In this document: positions 1-11,863 of the stretch, one piece after another
Position numbering within the stretch: position 1 is the first letter of the stretch
Layout of the letters: the number at the start of each line of letters is the position of its first letter
Assembly (NCBI GenBank): GCA_034766995.1
Contig: CM068313.1
Location: forward strand, 4,340,461 to 4,404,460
Length of the DNA: 64,000 nt
Direction of reading: 5' to 3'
DNA from: Acanthacorydalis orientalis
Lineage: Eukaryota > Arthropoda > Insecta > Megaloptera > Corydalidae
Notes under the pieces: model-generated
The model's input: only the letters and a program-made list of their open reading frames with translations
What the model was told of the DNA's origin: nothing
Databases searched by the model: none
Made by a program: the position numbers and the translations under genes

Positions 1-690
1 TCCAAGTGGTTTTTTTTAAAAAAAATCAAACATCACAGTTAAATACTAGTAAAAGTATATATTTTTAAAGATACCGCATATAAATCAGGACATGTTTTGA
101 ATTTTTACTTCTAAAAGTATTAAGTATTCTACAATTCTATTAATTCATATAAAACGACTAAATGAACACACATTTATTATCGACATTTCACTCGATATTT
201 GAAAACATTACAATTCAGTTTTAAGTATCGATACAGAATATAGTGGTTTTCAAAATAAAAATCATTCACAAATTGATTCTTTTTCCATCACACAGACTAC
301 AAAAAAATGATTGGATCAAAAGTGTTCAGTTGATCATTTTTGATTGTCGTTCATGCGCATTTCGATGGCAATGCCATCATGTTCAGAGTTTCAACGAGTA
401 GAAAAATCTGACAATAAGAATCTTTGCAAACAACAGATGAAGAATTACAATTTTTAAAAATTTAGAAGTAAAATATAAGTAGAAAACCGTTAGTATGGAT
501 AAATTGAGTTTTTCTACTAATATTTTTTTAAAAAAATATACTGTTAATGAAGAAAAATATTTTGAGATGATTGAAGAGGTTGTAGTTGACAGGTTTCGGA
601 CACTGTCTGATTGTTTATCGAATAATTAACATGTTAAGCGGTTGAACTTCCCGAATTAGAATTTAAAATGTGATGAGGACGCGTGCATAA
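1..690. other. AT-rich flank, no gene seen
   Basis: No coding region is recognisable. Around 300-430 there is a copy of a dispersed repeat also seen near 44.4, 46.7, 56.6 and 62.7 kb; its marks are tgatcatttttgattg followed by a segment like gatggcaatgccatcat and ttcagag. The rest is low-complexity AT-rich DNA. Confidence 0.5.
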
Positions 691-710
691 AATAGAACGA
701 GCGTACTTAC

Positions 711-1380
711 ATCTTCAGTAAGAGTTCAGCAAGTCGATCGTCGTACGGGCCGGTACGCGCGCGTGCACGGATGGATCTCTCGCTGTGCTGCTGTGTTGAA
801 ATCCGCAGGTGGTGGCGGCGGTCGTCGACGACGTGCGGAATCGAACAGGTGATTCACGGAAGTGAGAGATGCGGCGTGCGTGTAGCCCTGTGTGTGTGTA
901 CCGTCGACAGCGTTACACGAACTTCTGTGTGCAGTGCGCGAGTGACGACGTGACGCGAGTGATAATGTGCTTCGGCACGCAGCGTCGCGACGCTTTATAG
1001 CGACATCCGCGCCAACCGGCGTGCACCAATCGCGTGCGGGCACGTGACCGCGCGTGCACCAATCGGCGCGCGTGTCGTTCGAATCCGTCGTCCCGTTGGC
1101 TCAGTCGATCACGGTGTACGTTCGACGCTCGACGTGGGCGATCGTCGAGCCTGATGGACTTTCTCTCTACCACTCTTTTCCTTCTTCTTCGTCGATCATT
1201 AGCGGATTGTGTCGACGTCATTGACGCGTGTAGGAGACGAACGCCGTGCATATATTTATTGTGTTTCGTTTCGAATGGGCAGAGGGTGCGCGACGTGGAA
1301 ATGGATCACTGTTTGTGCTCGTTCACATTTCCGATCCGTTGATGTGTCGAAGAAATTATTTCGTATTTCCATAAATAATG
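711..1380 (-). promoter_or_regulatory. CpG-rich island with possible minus-strand first exon
   Basis: This 650-bp block is strikingly rich in C, G and CpG compared with its AT-rich surroundings, as insect promoters and 5' exons often are. On the minus strand a consensus splice donor (gtaagt, the complement of acttac at 705-710) ends a possible exon at 711, so a minus-strand transcript could begin in the island and leave the window at its left edge. Open frames exist on both strands, but composition alone explains them, and the minus frame next to the donor ends in a stop. The exon, if real, is probably 5' UTR. Confidence 0.3.
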
Positions 1381-1384
1381 ATCT

Positions 1385-1387
<3 letters not shown>

Positions 1388-1448
<61 letters not shown>
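1388..1448. repeat. (TA)n microsatellite, about 60 bp
   Basis: Pure TA dinucleotide tract at the edge of the CpG-rich island. Reading frames through it giving tyrosine-isoleucine runs are artefacts. Confidence 0.95.
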
Positions 1449-1451
<3 letters not shown>

Positions 1452-2569
1452 TGTTGTGGAAGATGTTATGAATGCTAAAGTTTATTTTTATATGAAAATC
1501 AGTCACGTTGAAACAAATTATGCTCTCTGTGACATACTTTTGCTCTTTTATAATTTAAAAGAATGTTTTTCAATCTGTTTTGATATAAAAACATGTAAAA
1601 TAGAGAAAAAAAGGTTTCCCATCGATACAAAAAAATTATAACCTAGTTTCGATATACGAACAATTGAAAACCTGGCTAAGACATACCTGAATAATTGTTT
1701 AACTCTAGATTTAAATCTTTTCTGATCTAGAAAAGATATTGAATTTAATTACAAATCGGTCACTTTGTTTTCAGTGAACATTTTCAGTGAGAAAAGTTAG
1801 AAATTTTCATTATAAACTTCCTGGAAACCAAAATAACAGAATTTACACTGGAAATTCATCAATTGAATGTTTTTTGACCAGAATACTTTTATGTAGTCTG
1901 TGGGATGGAAAAATATTCCATTTATGAAATGTTCTTGTTGTAAGAATCGGTAATTCTTTCATTAATATTTAAATTGTGCTTAATTCAAATTTATTGAATA
2001 AATTAAGGCTTTCTGTTTGAAAATATGTCTCCAGTCATTGACTTCTTTCATTTTGTAATCGTTTCTTTTTAAATTTAGTCGAAAAAATCAATTTAAAAAA
2101 TATCATCTTTTAATGAAATGTTTCATACTCTAAACTTCGTTGTATTCCCAGTTTTGGTCCAAATTTTCTTTAAAAACTTTCTGAAAAGTCAAAATTGTGA
2201 CAATTTGCCTGAAAAATAATTCCACTGGTCAAATAAAATTTCTGTGCAAGTGAATTTCGTTTTATGTTCAAAAATACGGTTTTAGTAGCCAATTTAGCTC
2301 CTGTAATAGAAATTTGATTTTAGTAAAAAAAAATCATAGAAATTAAGTGGTGGTTTTTTCAGGTCAAAGAATCGAAAATTGGAATATCCGGTTTAAAATT
2401 TTTGTTTCATTGTGAATCGATTATTTGGACCGGAAGTAATCGTCTTCTAGAAAAAAACAGTATTCATTATTAGAAAATGCAACTTTTATAGTCACATTTT
2501 CATTTTTGATAATTTTATTTTCTTTCTCAAAATTGAAAAAAATATATAACAGAATGTGTCTTTATTAAA
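1449..2569. other. AT-rich intergenic or intronic DNA
   Basis: No gene, RNA or clear transposon is visible. From about 2340 the sequence begins to resemble the 511-bp repeat that follows (a ggtcaaagaatcgaaaatt segment), suggesting a decayed partial unit. Confidence 0.5.
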
Positions 2570-4538
2570 ATACAGGCATGGGTTTTTTCATGTCGAAGGA
2601 GAATGAAAATTTAAAAACTGATTATAAGACTTTTTTTTTAATTGAAAATCAATTACTTGGACTGAAAGCAATCATTTTCTTCCACAAGTGGCATCAGAAT
2701 TTAAAAATACAGTTTTTATAACCGAAAGTTGATTTTTGATATTTTTCTCTTTTCCTCAAAATTTTAAAATAATTCTAAAACTAATTTTCCGGTTTAAAAG
2801 TGTAGAATTTTGGTTTGAAATGTATTATCTCATTTACAGTTAACATTTCCATACAAAACTTTTCCATATGTCTTCAAAAAAAAGCTTTAAATTGCATAAA
2901 ATCTGATATTGGTCTAAATAAGTGATTGTTTGGACAAATCAGTTTTTTATGAATAAAAACCGTTCAAAGTTCTGAAATATGATTTTAATCGTCGATTAGT
3001 ATTATTTTAGTACCAACCTTTGATTTTTGAACAAAAAATCTGATTTTGAATGATGTCGGTTTTTCATCAAATTTTGCATACTATAGGTCGATGATTTTTT
3101 CATGTCAAAAAAACGAAAATTTAAAAACTGTTTGTAAGACAGTTTTTTCATTAAAAATCAATTAATTGGACTGAAAATAATCAATTTCTGACACAAATGG
3201 CATTCATTATTTTAAAATACAGTTTTTATAACCGAAAGTTGATTTTTGATATTTTTCTCTTTTCTTCAAAATTTTAAAATAATTCTAAAACTAATTTTCC
3301 GTTTCGAAAATGTAAAATTTTGGTTAGTAATGTATTGTCTTATTTCCAGTAAACATTTTCAGACAAAAATTTTCAATATATCTTTAAAAAGGTGCTTTAA
3401 ATTAATTAAAATGCGATTTTAGAATGAAAAGTGATTATTTGGACAAATCAAAGTTTTTTATAAATAAAAACCGTACAGAGTTCTAAAATACGATCTTAAT
3501 CATCGATTTGTATTATTTTAGTGCTAACCATTGATTTTAGAACAAAAAATCTGATTTTGAAGGATGTCGATTTTTCATCAAATTTTGCATACTCTAGGTC
3601 GAGGATTTTTTCATGTCAAAAAAACGAAAATTTAAAAACTGTTTGTAAGACAGTTTTTTCATTAAAAATCAATTACTTGGACTGAAAATAATCATTTTCT
3701 TACACAAATAGCATTCATTGTTTTAAAATACAGTTTTTATAACCGAAAGTTGATTTTTGATATTTTTCTCTTTTCTTCAAAATTTAAAAATAATTTTAAA
3801 ATTATTTTTCCGTTTTAAGAATATAAAATTTTGTTTTTAAATCTATTATCTCATTTACAGTTAACATTTCCAGACAAAACATTTCAATATATCTTCAAAA
3901 AAGTGCTTTAAATTGAATAAAATAAAATTTTGGATTGGAATGAGATTATTTGGACAAATTCAAGTTTTTTATGAATAAAAATTATTCCAAGTTCTAAAAT
4001 ACGATTTTTATCATCGATATATATTATTTTAGTGCGGACCTTTGATTTTAGAACAAAAAATCCGATTTTGAAGGATGTCGGTCTCTTATCAAATTTTGCA
4101 TACTATAGGTCGAGGATTTTTTCAAGTCAAAAAAAACGAAAATTTAAAATCTATTTATAAGACAGTTTTTTCAATACAAATCAATTACTTGGACTGAAAA
4201 TAATCAATTTCATGCACAAATGGCATTGATTATTGTAAAATACAATTTTTATAACCGAAAATTGATTTTTGATATTTTTCTCTTTCCTTCAAAATCTAAA
4301 AACAATTCTAAAATTAATTTTCCGCTTTAAAAATCTAAAATTTTGTTTTTAAATCTATTATCTCATTTACAGTTAACATTTACAGACAAAACTTTTCAAT
4401 ATATCTTCAAAAAAGTGCTTTAAATTGAATAAAATGAGATTTTGGACGTAAAAAGTTATTATTTGGACAAATCAAAGTTTTTTTATGAATGAAAACCGTT
4501 CAAAGTTCTAAAATGCGATTTTAATCGTCGGTATTTAT

Positions 4539-4541
<3 letters not shown>
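2570..4541. repeat. 511-bp tandem repeat, about 4 copies
   Basis: The marker gaaaatttaaaa recurs at 2605, 3115, 3626 and 4138, a spacing of 510, 511 and 512 bp. Each unit carries in order a cattaaaaatcaattacttgg-like segment, tataaccgaaagttgattt, tctcatttacagttaacat, and an A/T-rich end with ttttgcatactataggtcga. The fourth copy is cut by a (TA)n tract at 4542. Units differ by scattered substitutions, so this is an old satellite-like array. It contains no open frame of note. Confidence 0.85.

Positions 4542-4582
<41 letters not shown>
4542..4582. repeat. (TA)n microsatellite
   Basis: A TA tract that ends the last 511-bp unit and begins a GC-richer island. Confidence 0.95.
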
Positions 4583-4584
<2 letters not shown>

Positions 4585-4738
4585 CTGATAAAAATAATCG
4601 ATCAATGTCTCTATTCGTATTACAATAACATGGTATTGTTTAAAACGTACGACTGTTCCATCTGTTCGAATCGGTCCTCGGATTAAATTTATGCAGGCCA
4701 ATTCTGAATAATTTCTCATCCGTGCTGTACGTACTTAC

Positions 4739-4960
4739 ACGCCCGTCTAGCTCGGACCGCAAAATAACAACAGCGACAATGTTTGTGCAACAAAATTCAT
4801 CCTTAACGAACGATCGAAGATTATGCGAATCTCGACGGCGTCCTTGCGAATAATCGAGTTTCGCCTTCGACGGGACGGCCGTCCGGTTTGCTTTCTTGAC
4901 GGATACGCGAACATTTGTCCGGTGATCCGATCAGATTTGCGCTAGTGAGATGGAGGTATG
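4739..4960 (-). other. Candidate minus-strand 5' exon in GC-rich island
   Basis: This block is GC- and CpG-rich against AT-rich neighbours. On the minus strand a consensus donor gtaagt begins at 4738, so an exon could end at 4739. Upstream, an ATG at 4800 opens a short hydrophobic frame (MNFVAQTLSLLLFCGPS) that reads like a signal-peptide start but hits a stop at 4747-4749, before the donor. It could be a 5' UTR with an upstream ORF, or chance. No downstream exon was recognised. Confidence 0.2.
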
Positions 4961-7059
4961 GATTCGACGATTCGTTTGGAGTTCGGTTCTTAGTTTGTTT
5001 GAAAAATGGATGAAGTGGAAATAAAAGTATTAGGTTGTTTTTTTTTTGAGTGAGACTGGAAATTGATTTATGGCAGGTTTGTTGGAGGATGAAAATATCT
5101 GTTAGCAGTTATCGAAAATAATTGGATGACACACTTGAAACTGGTCGCGGAAAGCAGACTTTCGACCGATCCTATAGGAAGAGGACATCTAAGATGACAT
5201 CTACGTACACCTTGAAGTTTTTCATCCAATCTTTCCAGTTGTTAATAGTATAACCATGAATCAACAGTCTGGTTTTCGTTCAAGTGGAGACAAAACCTCT
5301 TATCTCATCAGACACAATGCATAACTCTTTAAAAATGAAATCCATGTTTAATATTGAATATTGGGCAATCACTGGATTCAAATATTGTTCTTTCCTCTCT
5401 GAATTATTATAGAGAATCCACTTTTGATCTCCAGTCACTTAATTTTGACAAGTTAAGAGACCAACGCAGATCAGAACTCTTTCTGAAAAAACGATGCGGT
5501 ACCTAAATTCTACACTTGTTGTCCTTTTTGAGCTTGTACAGATTTTAAAGCACTGTTGATTACGAGAACTCTTTCTCATAAGCAGTAATGGAAAATGATT
5601 AGTAAATAATTATCGAGTTTTGTTCAAAATATTTTTTTGTGTCAGTATGGTGTTGTCTGAGATTAACAGAATTAATTTATGGAAGTGAATTTAGCCACAT
5701 TGTCAGAAATATTTTATGGAAAGATAATCATTTTTATGGTTTCATGACTTTTTTCATTCTGTTTTAAATGTACCGGGTGTTTCAAAAAGAACGAAGAAGT
5801 TGAAATCGTTAATACTTTTTTTGTTTTGTAATATGTTCATCTTTTTTTATTTCCTAAAATATAATATAGGGATTGAGAATAATTTCTGATCACACATGAA
5901 TGTCGTGATTACCGAGAATAATTTCTGATTACACATGACAATCATTCTTTTTTGTCCAATCGGAAGGAGATTATCTTCCATGACTATAACGCTAGACTCT
6001 ATACTTTGATACAAACGCAAGAACAGTTCAAAAAGCCAAACTGTAATCTTTTATTGCACCCACTGTATTCTACTGACTGGCTCCATCGAACTATCACTTG
6101 TTTCGGTCGTTAGAAAACAGTTTAAACAGTACATAACTCGCTTCTCTGGGCGAGATAGAGAACACCGTTTCTTAATTCTTCGACAAGAAACCGGTAGTCT
6201 TTTATGATAGATGCATACGAATGTTACCAGATCGTTGAGTGAAAGATTATAGAAAACAATGGGAATTGCTTGGCAGAATGAAATGAAATTTATTCTAATA
6301 AAATTATTTAGTCCATTTTCCTATCACCGAACCTATCAAAATGTTTAAATTTTCTATCCTCTTCTGAAAAAGTGAAAATATCCACAACGTCGATACGCAG
6401 ATATCGAATTCAAAATCTATTTGTGTCTCATCGAAAATTATTACAGTTGTGCATGGAGTGTTCCGCATTGTTTCCGATCAACAAGATCGTGCGAAGCTCC
6501 TGTATTTTTTCTATCGATCGGCATTTAAATGACACATCTGACGTATTTACCAGCTGAAGCTGTCAATCTGCATGAATATTCATCACATGTGATGTACATA
6601 TTTACCGGGACTATTTCGTACATTTTCGTTATACTTATTTACAGATTATGTGTGTTGGTACACAAACAGAGATACGACTCCTACACGAAATGTTTATCTG
6701 TAGGTGCTTTTCAACGATTTTTTTCCGCTTATCGTTCGTTTATTAACTGTAGCACTTGTTTGATTTTATAAAAATAAACGGACTGGATTTCATAAAATAG
6801 AAAAATTAGAAAAAAAAACGAATAATATATTGTTTTAAGTGAGTTTTGGTACATACTTAACTTATAAGAGAAACTTTAAAAGTCCACATCTTTGAATATA
6901 ATGTCGATGCTATGTCTGAAATTCTGCTGTGTTCCATGAACGGACAACGACTGTCAGAATAATGTGTCAAACTCGTATATGAACACGGGCTATCAAATTC
7001 AGTCTCCCAGTATGCGGGCCGCAAAAAAGACACTCCACAAAAAATTTTGCAGACGAAAA
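4961..7059. other. AT-rich DNA, possible TIR at about 5771
   Basis: No gene is recognised. At about 5771 a taccgggtgtttcaaaaag motif resembles the terminal inverted repeats of some insect IS630/mariner-like elements, but no partner end or transposase was found. Between 5870 and 5940 a segment containing gagaataatttctgat is duplicated in tandem. Confidence 0.35.
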
Positions 7060-8984
7060 AAGGTTTTTTTTTTCAAGATATAAGCCCCTGGAATAACACC
7101 CAGTGTCTAAACTATACGGAAAAAATTCATACGGCCATACAACGATCAGGATGTCAAGATATGAGCCTCTAAAGTAACACCCAGTATCTAAAGTATACGG
7201 AAAAAATTCATACGTCCATACAATGATCAGGATGTCAAGATATAAGCCTCTGGAATAACACCCAATGTCTAAACTATACGGAAAAAATTCATACGTCCAT
7301 ACAATGATTAGGATGTGAAGATATGAGCGTTTAGAGTAACTCCCAGTGTCTAAACTATATCCAAAAAATTCATACGTCCATAAAATGATCAGGATGTCAA
7401 GAAATGAGTCTCTAGAGTAACACCCAGTGTCTAAACTATACGGAAAAAATTCATACGTCCATACAATGATTAGGATGTCAAGATATAAGCCCCTGGAGTA
7501 ACACCCAGTGTCTAAACTGTACGGAAAAAATTCGTACGTCCATACAATGATCAGGATGTCAAGATATAAGCCCCTGGAGTAACACCCAGTGTCTAAACTA
7601 TATCCAAAAAATTCATACGTCCATAAAATGATCAGGATGTCAAGAAATGAGCCTCTAGTGTAACACCCAGTGTCTAAACTATACGGAAAAAATTCATACG
7701 TCCATGAAATGATCAGGATGTCAAGAAATGAGCCTCTAGTGTAACACCCAGTGTCTAAACTATACGGAAAAAATTCATACGTCCATACAATGATCAGGAT
7801 GTCAAGATATGAGCCGCTGGAGTAACACCCAGTGTCTAAAGTATACGGAAAAAATTCATACGTCCATACAATGATCAGGATGTCAACAAATGAGCCTCTA
7901 GAGTAACACCCAGTGTCTAAACTTTACAGAAAAAATTCATACGTCCATGAAATGATCAGGATATCAAAAAAATGAGCCTCTAGTGTAACATTCAGTGTCT
8001 GAAGTATACGGAAAAAATTCATACGTCCATACAATGATCAGGATGTCAAGAAATGAGCCTCTGGAGTAACACCCAGTGTCTAAACTATACGGAAAAAATT
8101 CATACGTCCATGAAATGATCAGGATGTCAAGAAATGAGCCTCTAGTGTAACACCCAGTGTCTAAAGTATACGGAAAAAATGCATACGTCCATACAATGAT
8201 CAGGATGTCAAGATATAAGCCGCTGGAGTAACATCCAGTGTCTAAACTATATGGAAAAAAATTATACGTCCATTAAATGATCAAGATGTAAAGAAATGAG
8301 CCTCTAGAGTAACACCCAGTATCTAAAATCTACAGAAAAAATTCATACGTCCATTCAATGATCAGGATGTCACGAAATGAGCCTCTAGAGTAACACCCAG
8401 GGTCCAAACTTTATAGAAAAAAATCATACGTCCATACAATGATCGGGATGTGAAGAAATGAGCCTCTAGAGTAACACTCGGGGTCTAAACTCTACAGATA
8501 AAAATCGTACGTCCATACAATAATCAGGATGTCAAGACATGAGACTCTTAAGTAGCATCCAGTGTCTAAACTATATGGAAAAAAATCGTACGTCTATACA
8601 ATGATTAGGATGTTAAGATATAAGCCTCTGGAGTAACACCCAGTGTCTAAACTATACGGAAAAAATTCATACGTCCATACAGTGATCAGGATGTCAAGAA
8701 ATGAGCTTCTAGACTAACACCCAGTGTCGAAACACAACAGAAAAAAATCATACGTCCATATAATAATCAGGATGTCAAGACATGAGCCTCTAGAGTAACA
8801 CTCAGGGTCTAAACTCTGGAGAAAAAAAACCGTACGTCCATACAATAATCAGGATGTCAAGACATGAGACTCTTGAGTAGCATCCAGTGTCTAAACTATA
8901 TGGAAAAAAATCGTATGTCTATACAATGATCAGAATGACAAGATATGAGCCTCTAGAGTAACACTCAGTGTCGATATGTTGACT
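7060..8984 (+). repeat. 81-bp minisatellite array 1, about 23 copies
   Basis: The anchor cgtccata (or close variants) recurs every 81 bp from about 7131 to 8916; 23 anchors can be counted. The unit runs cgtccatacaatgatcagg, atgtcaagatatgagcctct, agagtaacacccagtg, tctaaactatacggaaaaaa, ttcata. Units differ by point changes and one-base indels in the A run. On the minus strand the consensus unit is open in one frame for 27 codons, but the indels break it. The unit is homologous to the array at 40745-42590 and to the inverted units at 10140-10338. Confidence 0.95.
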
Positions 8985-8985
8985 G

Positions 8986-9026
8986 ACAGACATTTGTGTG
9001 TACTCTAGAATTTTTTCTACAAAGTA
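8986..9026 (-). repeat. Inverted partial 81-bp unit of the array-2 type
   Basis: Immediately after array 1 the sequence agacatttgtgtgtactc, tagaattttttctacaaag reads as the reverse complement of the array-2 unit (ctttgtagaaaaaattc, gagtccgcacagatgac). It marks an orientation switch at the array edge. Confidence 0.6.
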
Positions 9027-9289
9027 CAATCATTAAATACATGATACTTGATTATTTTTGATCATCACCTATGAATATCACGATGTTGATTCTATCATCT
9101 CCAGAGCGTCAAAGTGCAGAGGAAATCAAAACTCAAACATGTTCAATAATCATTTATCGAACTTTTTTGATCAGAAAACATTATTAACAATCTGTAGGAC
9201 GAAAAGACTATTCATTTATGTAAGAATACTTTATTCCCGCGTGATCTTCCATTCGAAGAGAAGATCAATAGTTGATATTTAGTATTATA

Positions 9290-9329
<40 letters not shown>

Positions 9330-9725
9330 ATAATATATTATACATTTTTATTACATTTATGTTAAATGTCATTCACAAAACATTTAAAATACATACCTAT
9401 TTAAAATGGCACGAATTTCTGCTCGTTGAAATAAAATTGACATGTTTCGAATGTGTATACAACTTAAAAATAGAATATGAGAATAGCTTATGCGCAAAAA
9501 AGTGTTTTACATGTAATTTGATTCTATGTAGATGTCTGTACTGTTTCCGTGGTAAACTCGGTACTTTCAGTTCGATAGTAAGATTTAACTCTATTGGTTG
9601 ATATTGAAAAGAATTGCTTCGAACACACGTTGAATAAAACATAATTTCTAAACAAGTCCGGGATATTTATCTCTAATATTTATTTATTAAGACTGGTGTA
9701 TTTACTTTTATTGTCTCATTCGGAT

Positions 9726-9740
<15 letters not shown>
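9027..9740. other. AT-rich DNA with dispersed-repeat copy and microsatellites
   Basis: At 9045-9145 there is a copy of the dispersed foldback family (tatttttgatcatcacc, then tctatcatctccagagcg). A (TA)n tract is at 9296-9327. From 9726 a (CA)n run passes into (TA)n. No gene is seen. Confidence 0.5.

Positions 9741-9795
<55 letters not shown>
9741..9795. repeat. (TA)n microsatellite
   Basis: TA tract directly abutting the 3' end of an RTE-type LINE fragment on its right, a pattern that recurs at 12.7-13.3 kb. Confidence 0.95.
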
Positions 9796-9797
<2 letters not shown>

Positions 9798-9895
9798 TCT
9801 TCAGTCCCTGTTAATCCACTGCTGGATAAAGGCCTCTTCCATGATTTTCTTTTTTGTTCGATTCAGTGCCTCTCTTTTCCACAGTTTTCCAAGAA

Positions 9896-9898
<3 letters not shown>
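9796..9898 (-). mobile_element. RTE-type LINE 3' end, 5'-truncated
   Basis: Read on the minus strand this is the extreme 3' end of the LINE seen more fully at 13337-13752: a frame ending in QQWI(N)RD/G-like residues, a stop, then a short tail and (TA)n. The + strand marker is ttaatccactgctggataaa. RTE elements characteristically have very short 3' UTRs ending in simple repeats, which fits. It is a dead-on-arrival fragment of about 100 bp. Confidence 0.7.

Positions 9899-9926
<28 letters not shown>
9899..9926. repeat. (TA)n microsatellite
   Basis: Short TA tract on the far side of the RTE fragment, so the fragment is sandwiched between two TA tracts. Confidence 0.9.
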
Positions 9927-9932
<6 letters not shown>

Positions 9933-10088
9933 GCGATGATGGGATGAAAATTTTCTGGCCTAGACGATAGGTGATGGAAATTGTCATGAATTGTTTATGG
10001 TTTTGTGTGGTGTTCTCCTTCATTAATTTGAATTTAAAATTCAATAAAGTTATATCAAACAGTTTGCATTTCACAGTCTGTCAAAGTA

Positions 10089-10143
10089 AAGAAGTTATGC
10101 GTTTTGTAGATAATGGAGAAAACCGAAAAGTACGCGCAGTGGT
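10089..10143 (+). mobile_element. Mariner 5' fragment, copy 1
   Basis: The stretch gaagttatgcgttttgtag, ataatggagaaaaccg, acgcgcagtggtga repeats almost exactly at 10340-10393, where it continues into a mariner transposase N-terminus. Here it is cut off after about 55 bp and passes into inverted 81-bp satellite units. Confidence 0.6.
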
Positions 10144-10338
10144 GATTTTATTAATTTTTTATACGAAGTTCAAACATTTTACTTTGAGGTACGGGTAAAT
10201 GTCTAGACATAAGAGCATCTGTGTGGACAGAGGAATTTTTTTTATAGAGTTCAGACATTCTACTGTAAGATACGGACCATTATCTAGACATACGGGCATT
10301 TTCCTGGACGCAGGAATTTTTTCTACAGAATTCAAACA
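10140..10338 (-). repeat. About 2.5 inverted units of the 81-bp satellite
   Basis: The sequence from one gaattttttt to the next (for example atagagttcagacattctac, tctagacatacggg, cctggacgcag) is 81 bp. Its reverse complement aligns along its whole length with the array-2 unit (tgtctgaactttatagaaaa, gtccgcacagatg, tgtctagatatggg). The + frame here is open and reads as a 27-residue repeat containing FRHSTVRYGPLSRHT. The units lie between two copies of a mariner 5' fragment. Confidence 0.8.
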
Positions 10339-10339
10339 T

Positions 10340-10500
10340 AGAGAAGTTATGCGTTTTGTAAATAATGGAGAAAACCGAGTACGTGCAGTGGTGAAATGCT
10401 TCCATATTAAGGGTTTATACCAAACCGAAATAAAAGTTGAGCTGGATTTTACTATAAATGAATCTGTTCCATCGTTTATAATTGTTAAAACCGTAACAGG
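10340..10500 (+). pseudogene. Mariner transposase N-terminal fragment
   Basis: One + frame reads VRAVVKCFHIKGLYQTEIK and then ELDFTINESVPSF. This matches the first helix-turn-helix region of Mos1-like mariner transposases (pattern ...KHFHLKGLTPKEI..., then ...SAPSYSTVKKW). Homology stops at about 10500, where a different repeat (ggacaattatcccctgg) begins. The catalytic region is absent, so this is an inactive relic. The assignment rests on pattern memory of the family. Confidence 0.6.
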
Positions 10501-10800
10501 ACAATTATCCCCTGGACAAAAATCCCCCTGACATTAACCCATTGTCAATAACCACCCGGACAATCACCCTGTAGTCGTACACGTACAAGGGTTACCAACA
10601 TTTGACCAGTACTTGCCTGGAGGATTAGCAAAAGAAAAGTTCAAAAAAAAAAACAAAAATTATTTTATTCAATAAAATTACTTATATTTTTTATCGTAAC
10701 AGGACAATTATTCCCTGGACAAAAACACTCCGGACATTAACCCTCCGTCAATAACCGCTCGGACAATAACCCCCTTGTGGACTTTCGGGCCATTAACACC
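10495..10800. repeat. Direct repeat of a ggacaa/ccggacattaacc segment
   Basis: A segment starting gtaacaggacaattatcccc and continuing ctggacaaaaa, gacattaaccc, gtcaataacc, cggacaat occurs at about 10495-10575 and again at about 10698-10785. The two copies are close but not identical and about 205 bp apart. The internal phrase ggaca(a/t)..aaccc repeats at shorter scale too. The family is not recognised. Confidence 0.7.
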
Positions 10801-11220
10801 CCGTATTAGAATAAAAACTCTTTAAAAAATTTCATCGACACAACAAACAATGGATACAAAAATTTATGTGACAAAATAAATATTTTAAAGTAAACTTATT
10901 AAAATAAAAATTTTAACAAAAAATTATTTGACAACAAAATATGGATACGAATTTAAAATTATAATAACCCTAATATGCACTTTTTGAGATAGAGAGAGAC
11001 GGAGAAAAATTAATTACTTTCAAAATATTGAAATCTTTAACAGAAATTGTAGTTTTGTGTTGTTATTTAAAATTATACTTAAATCTAATATACACATTTT
11101 AGGATAGAGAGAGGGAAAATTAATTAATTTAAAATATTGAAATATTTTACAGGGGATTTTGTTTAATATTATTAATTAAGCATTAACACTTGGCATTGAC
11201 CCTTTTGAATAAGGGCAGCG
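10801..11220. other. AT-rich DNA, nothing recognised
   Basis: Low-complexity AT-rich sequence with two copies of a taggatagagagag/gagatagagagagacgg-like phrase at about 10983 and 11100, suggesting a decayed duplication of about 115 bp. Confidence 0.4.
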
Positions 11221-11367
11221 TTTTTCCATACTTATTCATGTAAAATTTATTAAGTGAAGAATTCAATAGTCTTGAAATGGAAAGTTGCTCAGTATTTTGT
11301 AAATTTATTCTCTGAAATGGAATCAATTCAGTTAATTTTTTTTATCAGCGGTTAAATACATTTTTCT

Positions 11368-11416
<49 letters not shown>

Positions 11417-11805
11417 TTAAAAAGCAAGATGCCAACAAACAGTTATGAAATACGATTTGTGAGTTACCAATAAAGTTAAAAATTTTTCAAAGAAAACCAG
11501 AAAAATGTATCATTTTGTTATAATTTAACTCAATCTTAGAGCAAGTGCATTTAGTGTGTTTTCGTCGAGTATACTCATCATCGCCTGAAAATAATTAATC
11601 ACACCAGTGCACATTCTCAAAATGAAATAGAACGTTTAAGGGGTTAAATAGAACAATTTAATATTCTACTTATTCATATTAAATCTATCAAGTGAAGAAT
11701 TCAATAGCCTTGAAATGAAAAGTTTCTCAGTTTCTTGTATATTTATTCTTTGAAATGGAATAATTTCAGTTATTTTTTTTTATCAGCGGTTAAATACATT
11801 TTTCT

Positions 11806-11863
<58 letters not shown>

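Noticed and set aside
771..1342. Overlapping frames in the CpG island
   Set aside because: Arg/Ser-rich frames on both strands come from GC-rich composition; no start, domain or splice pattern supports a protein.
7060..8984. CRISPR-like regular spacing
   Set aside because: The whole 81-bp unit repeats; there are no unique spacers, no cas genes, and the DNA is animal.
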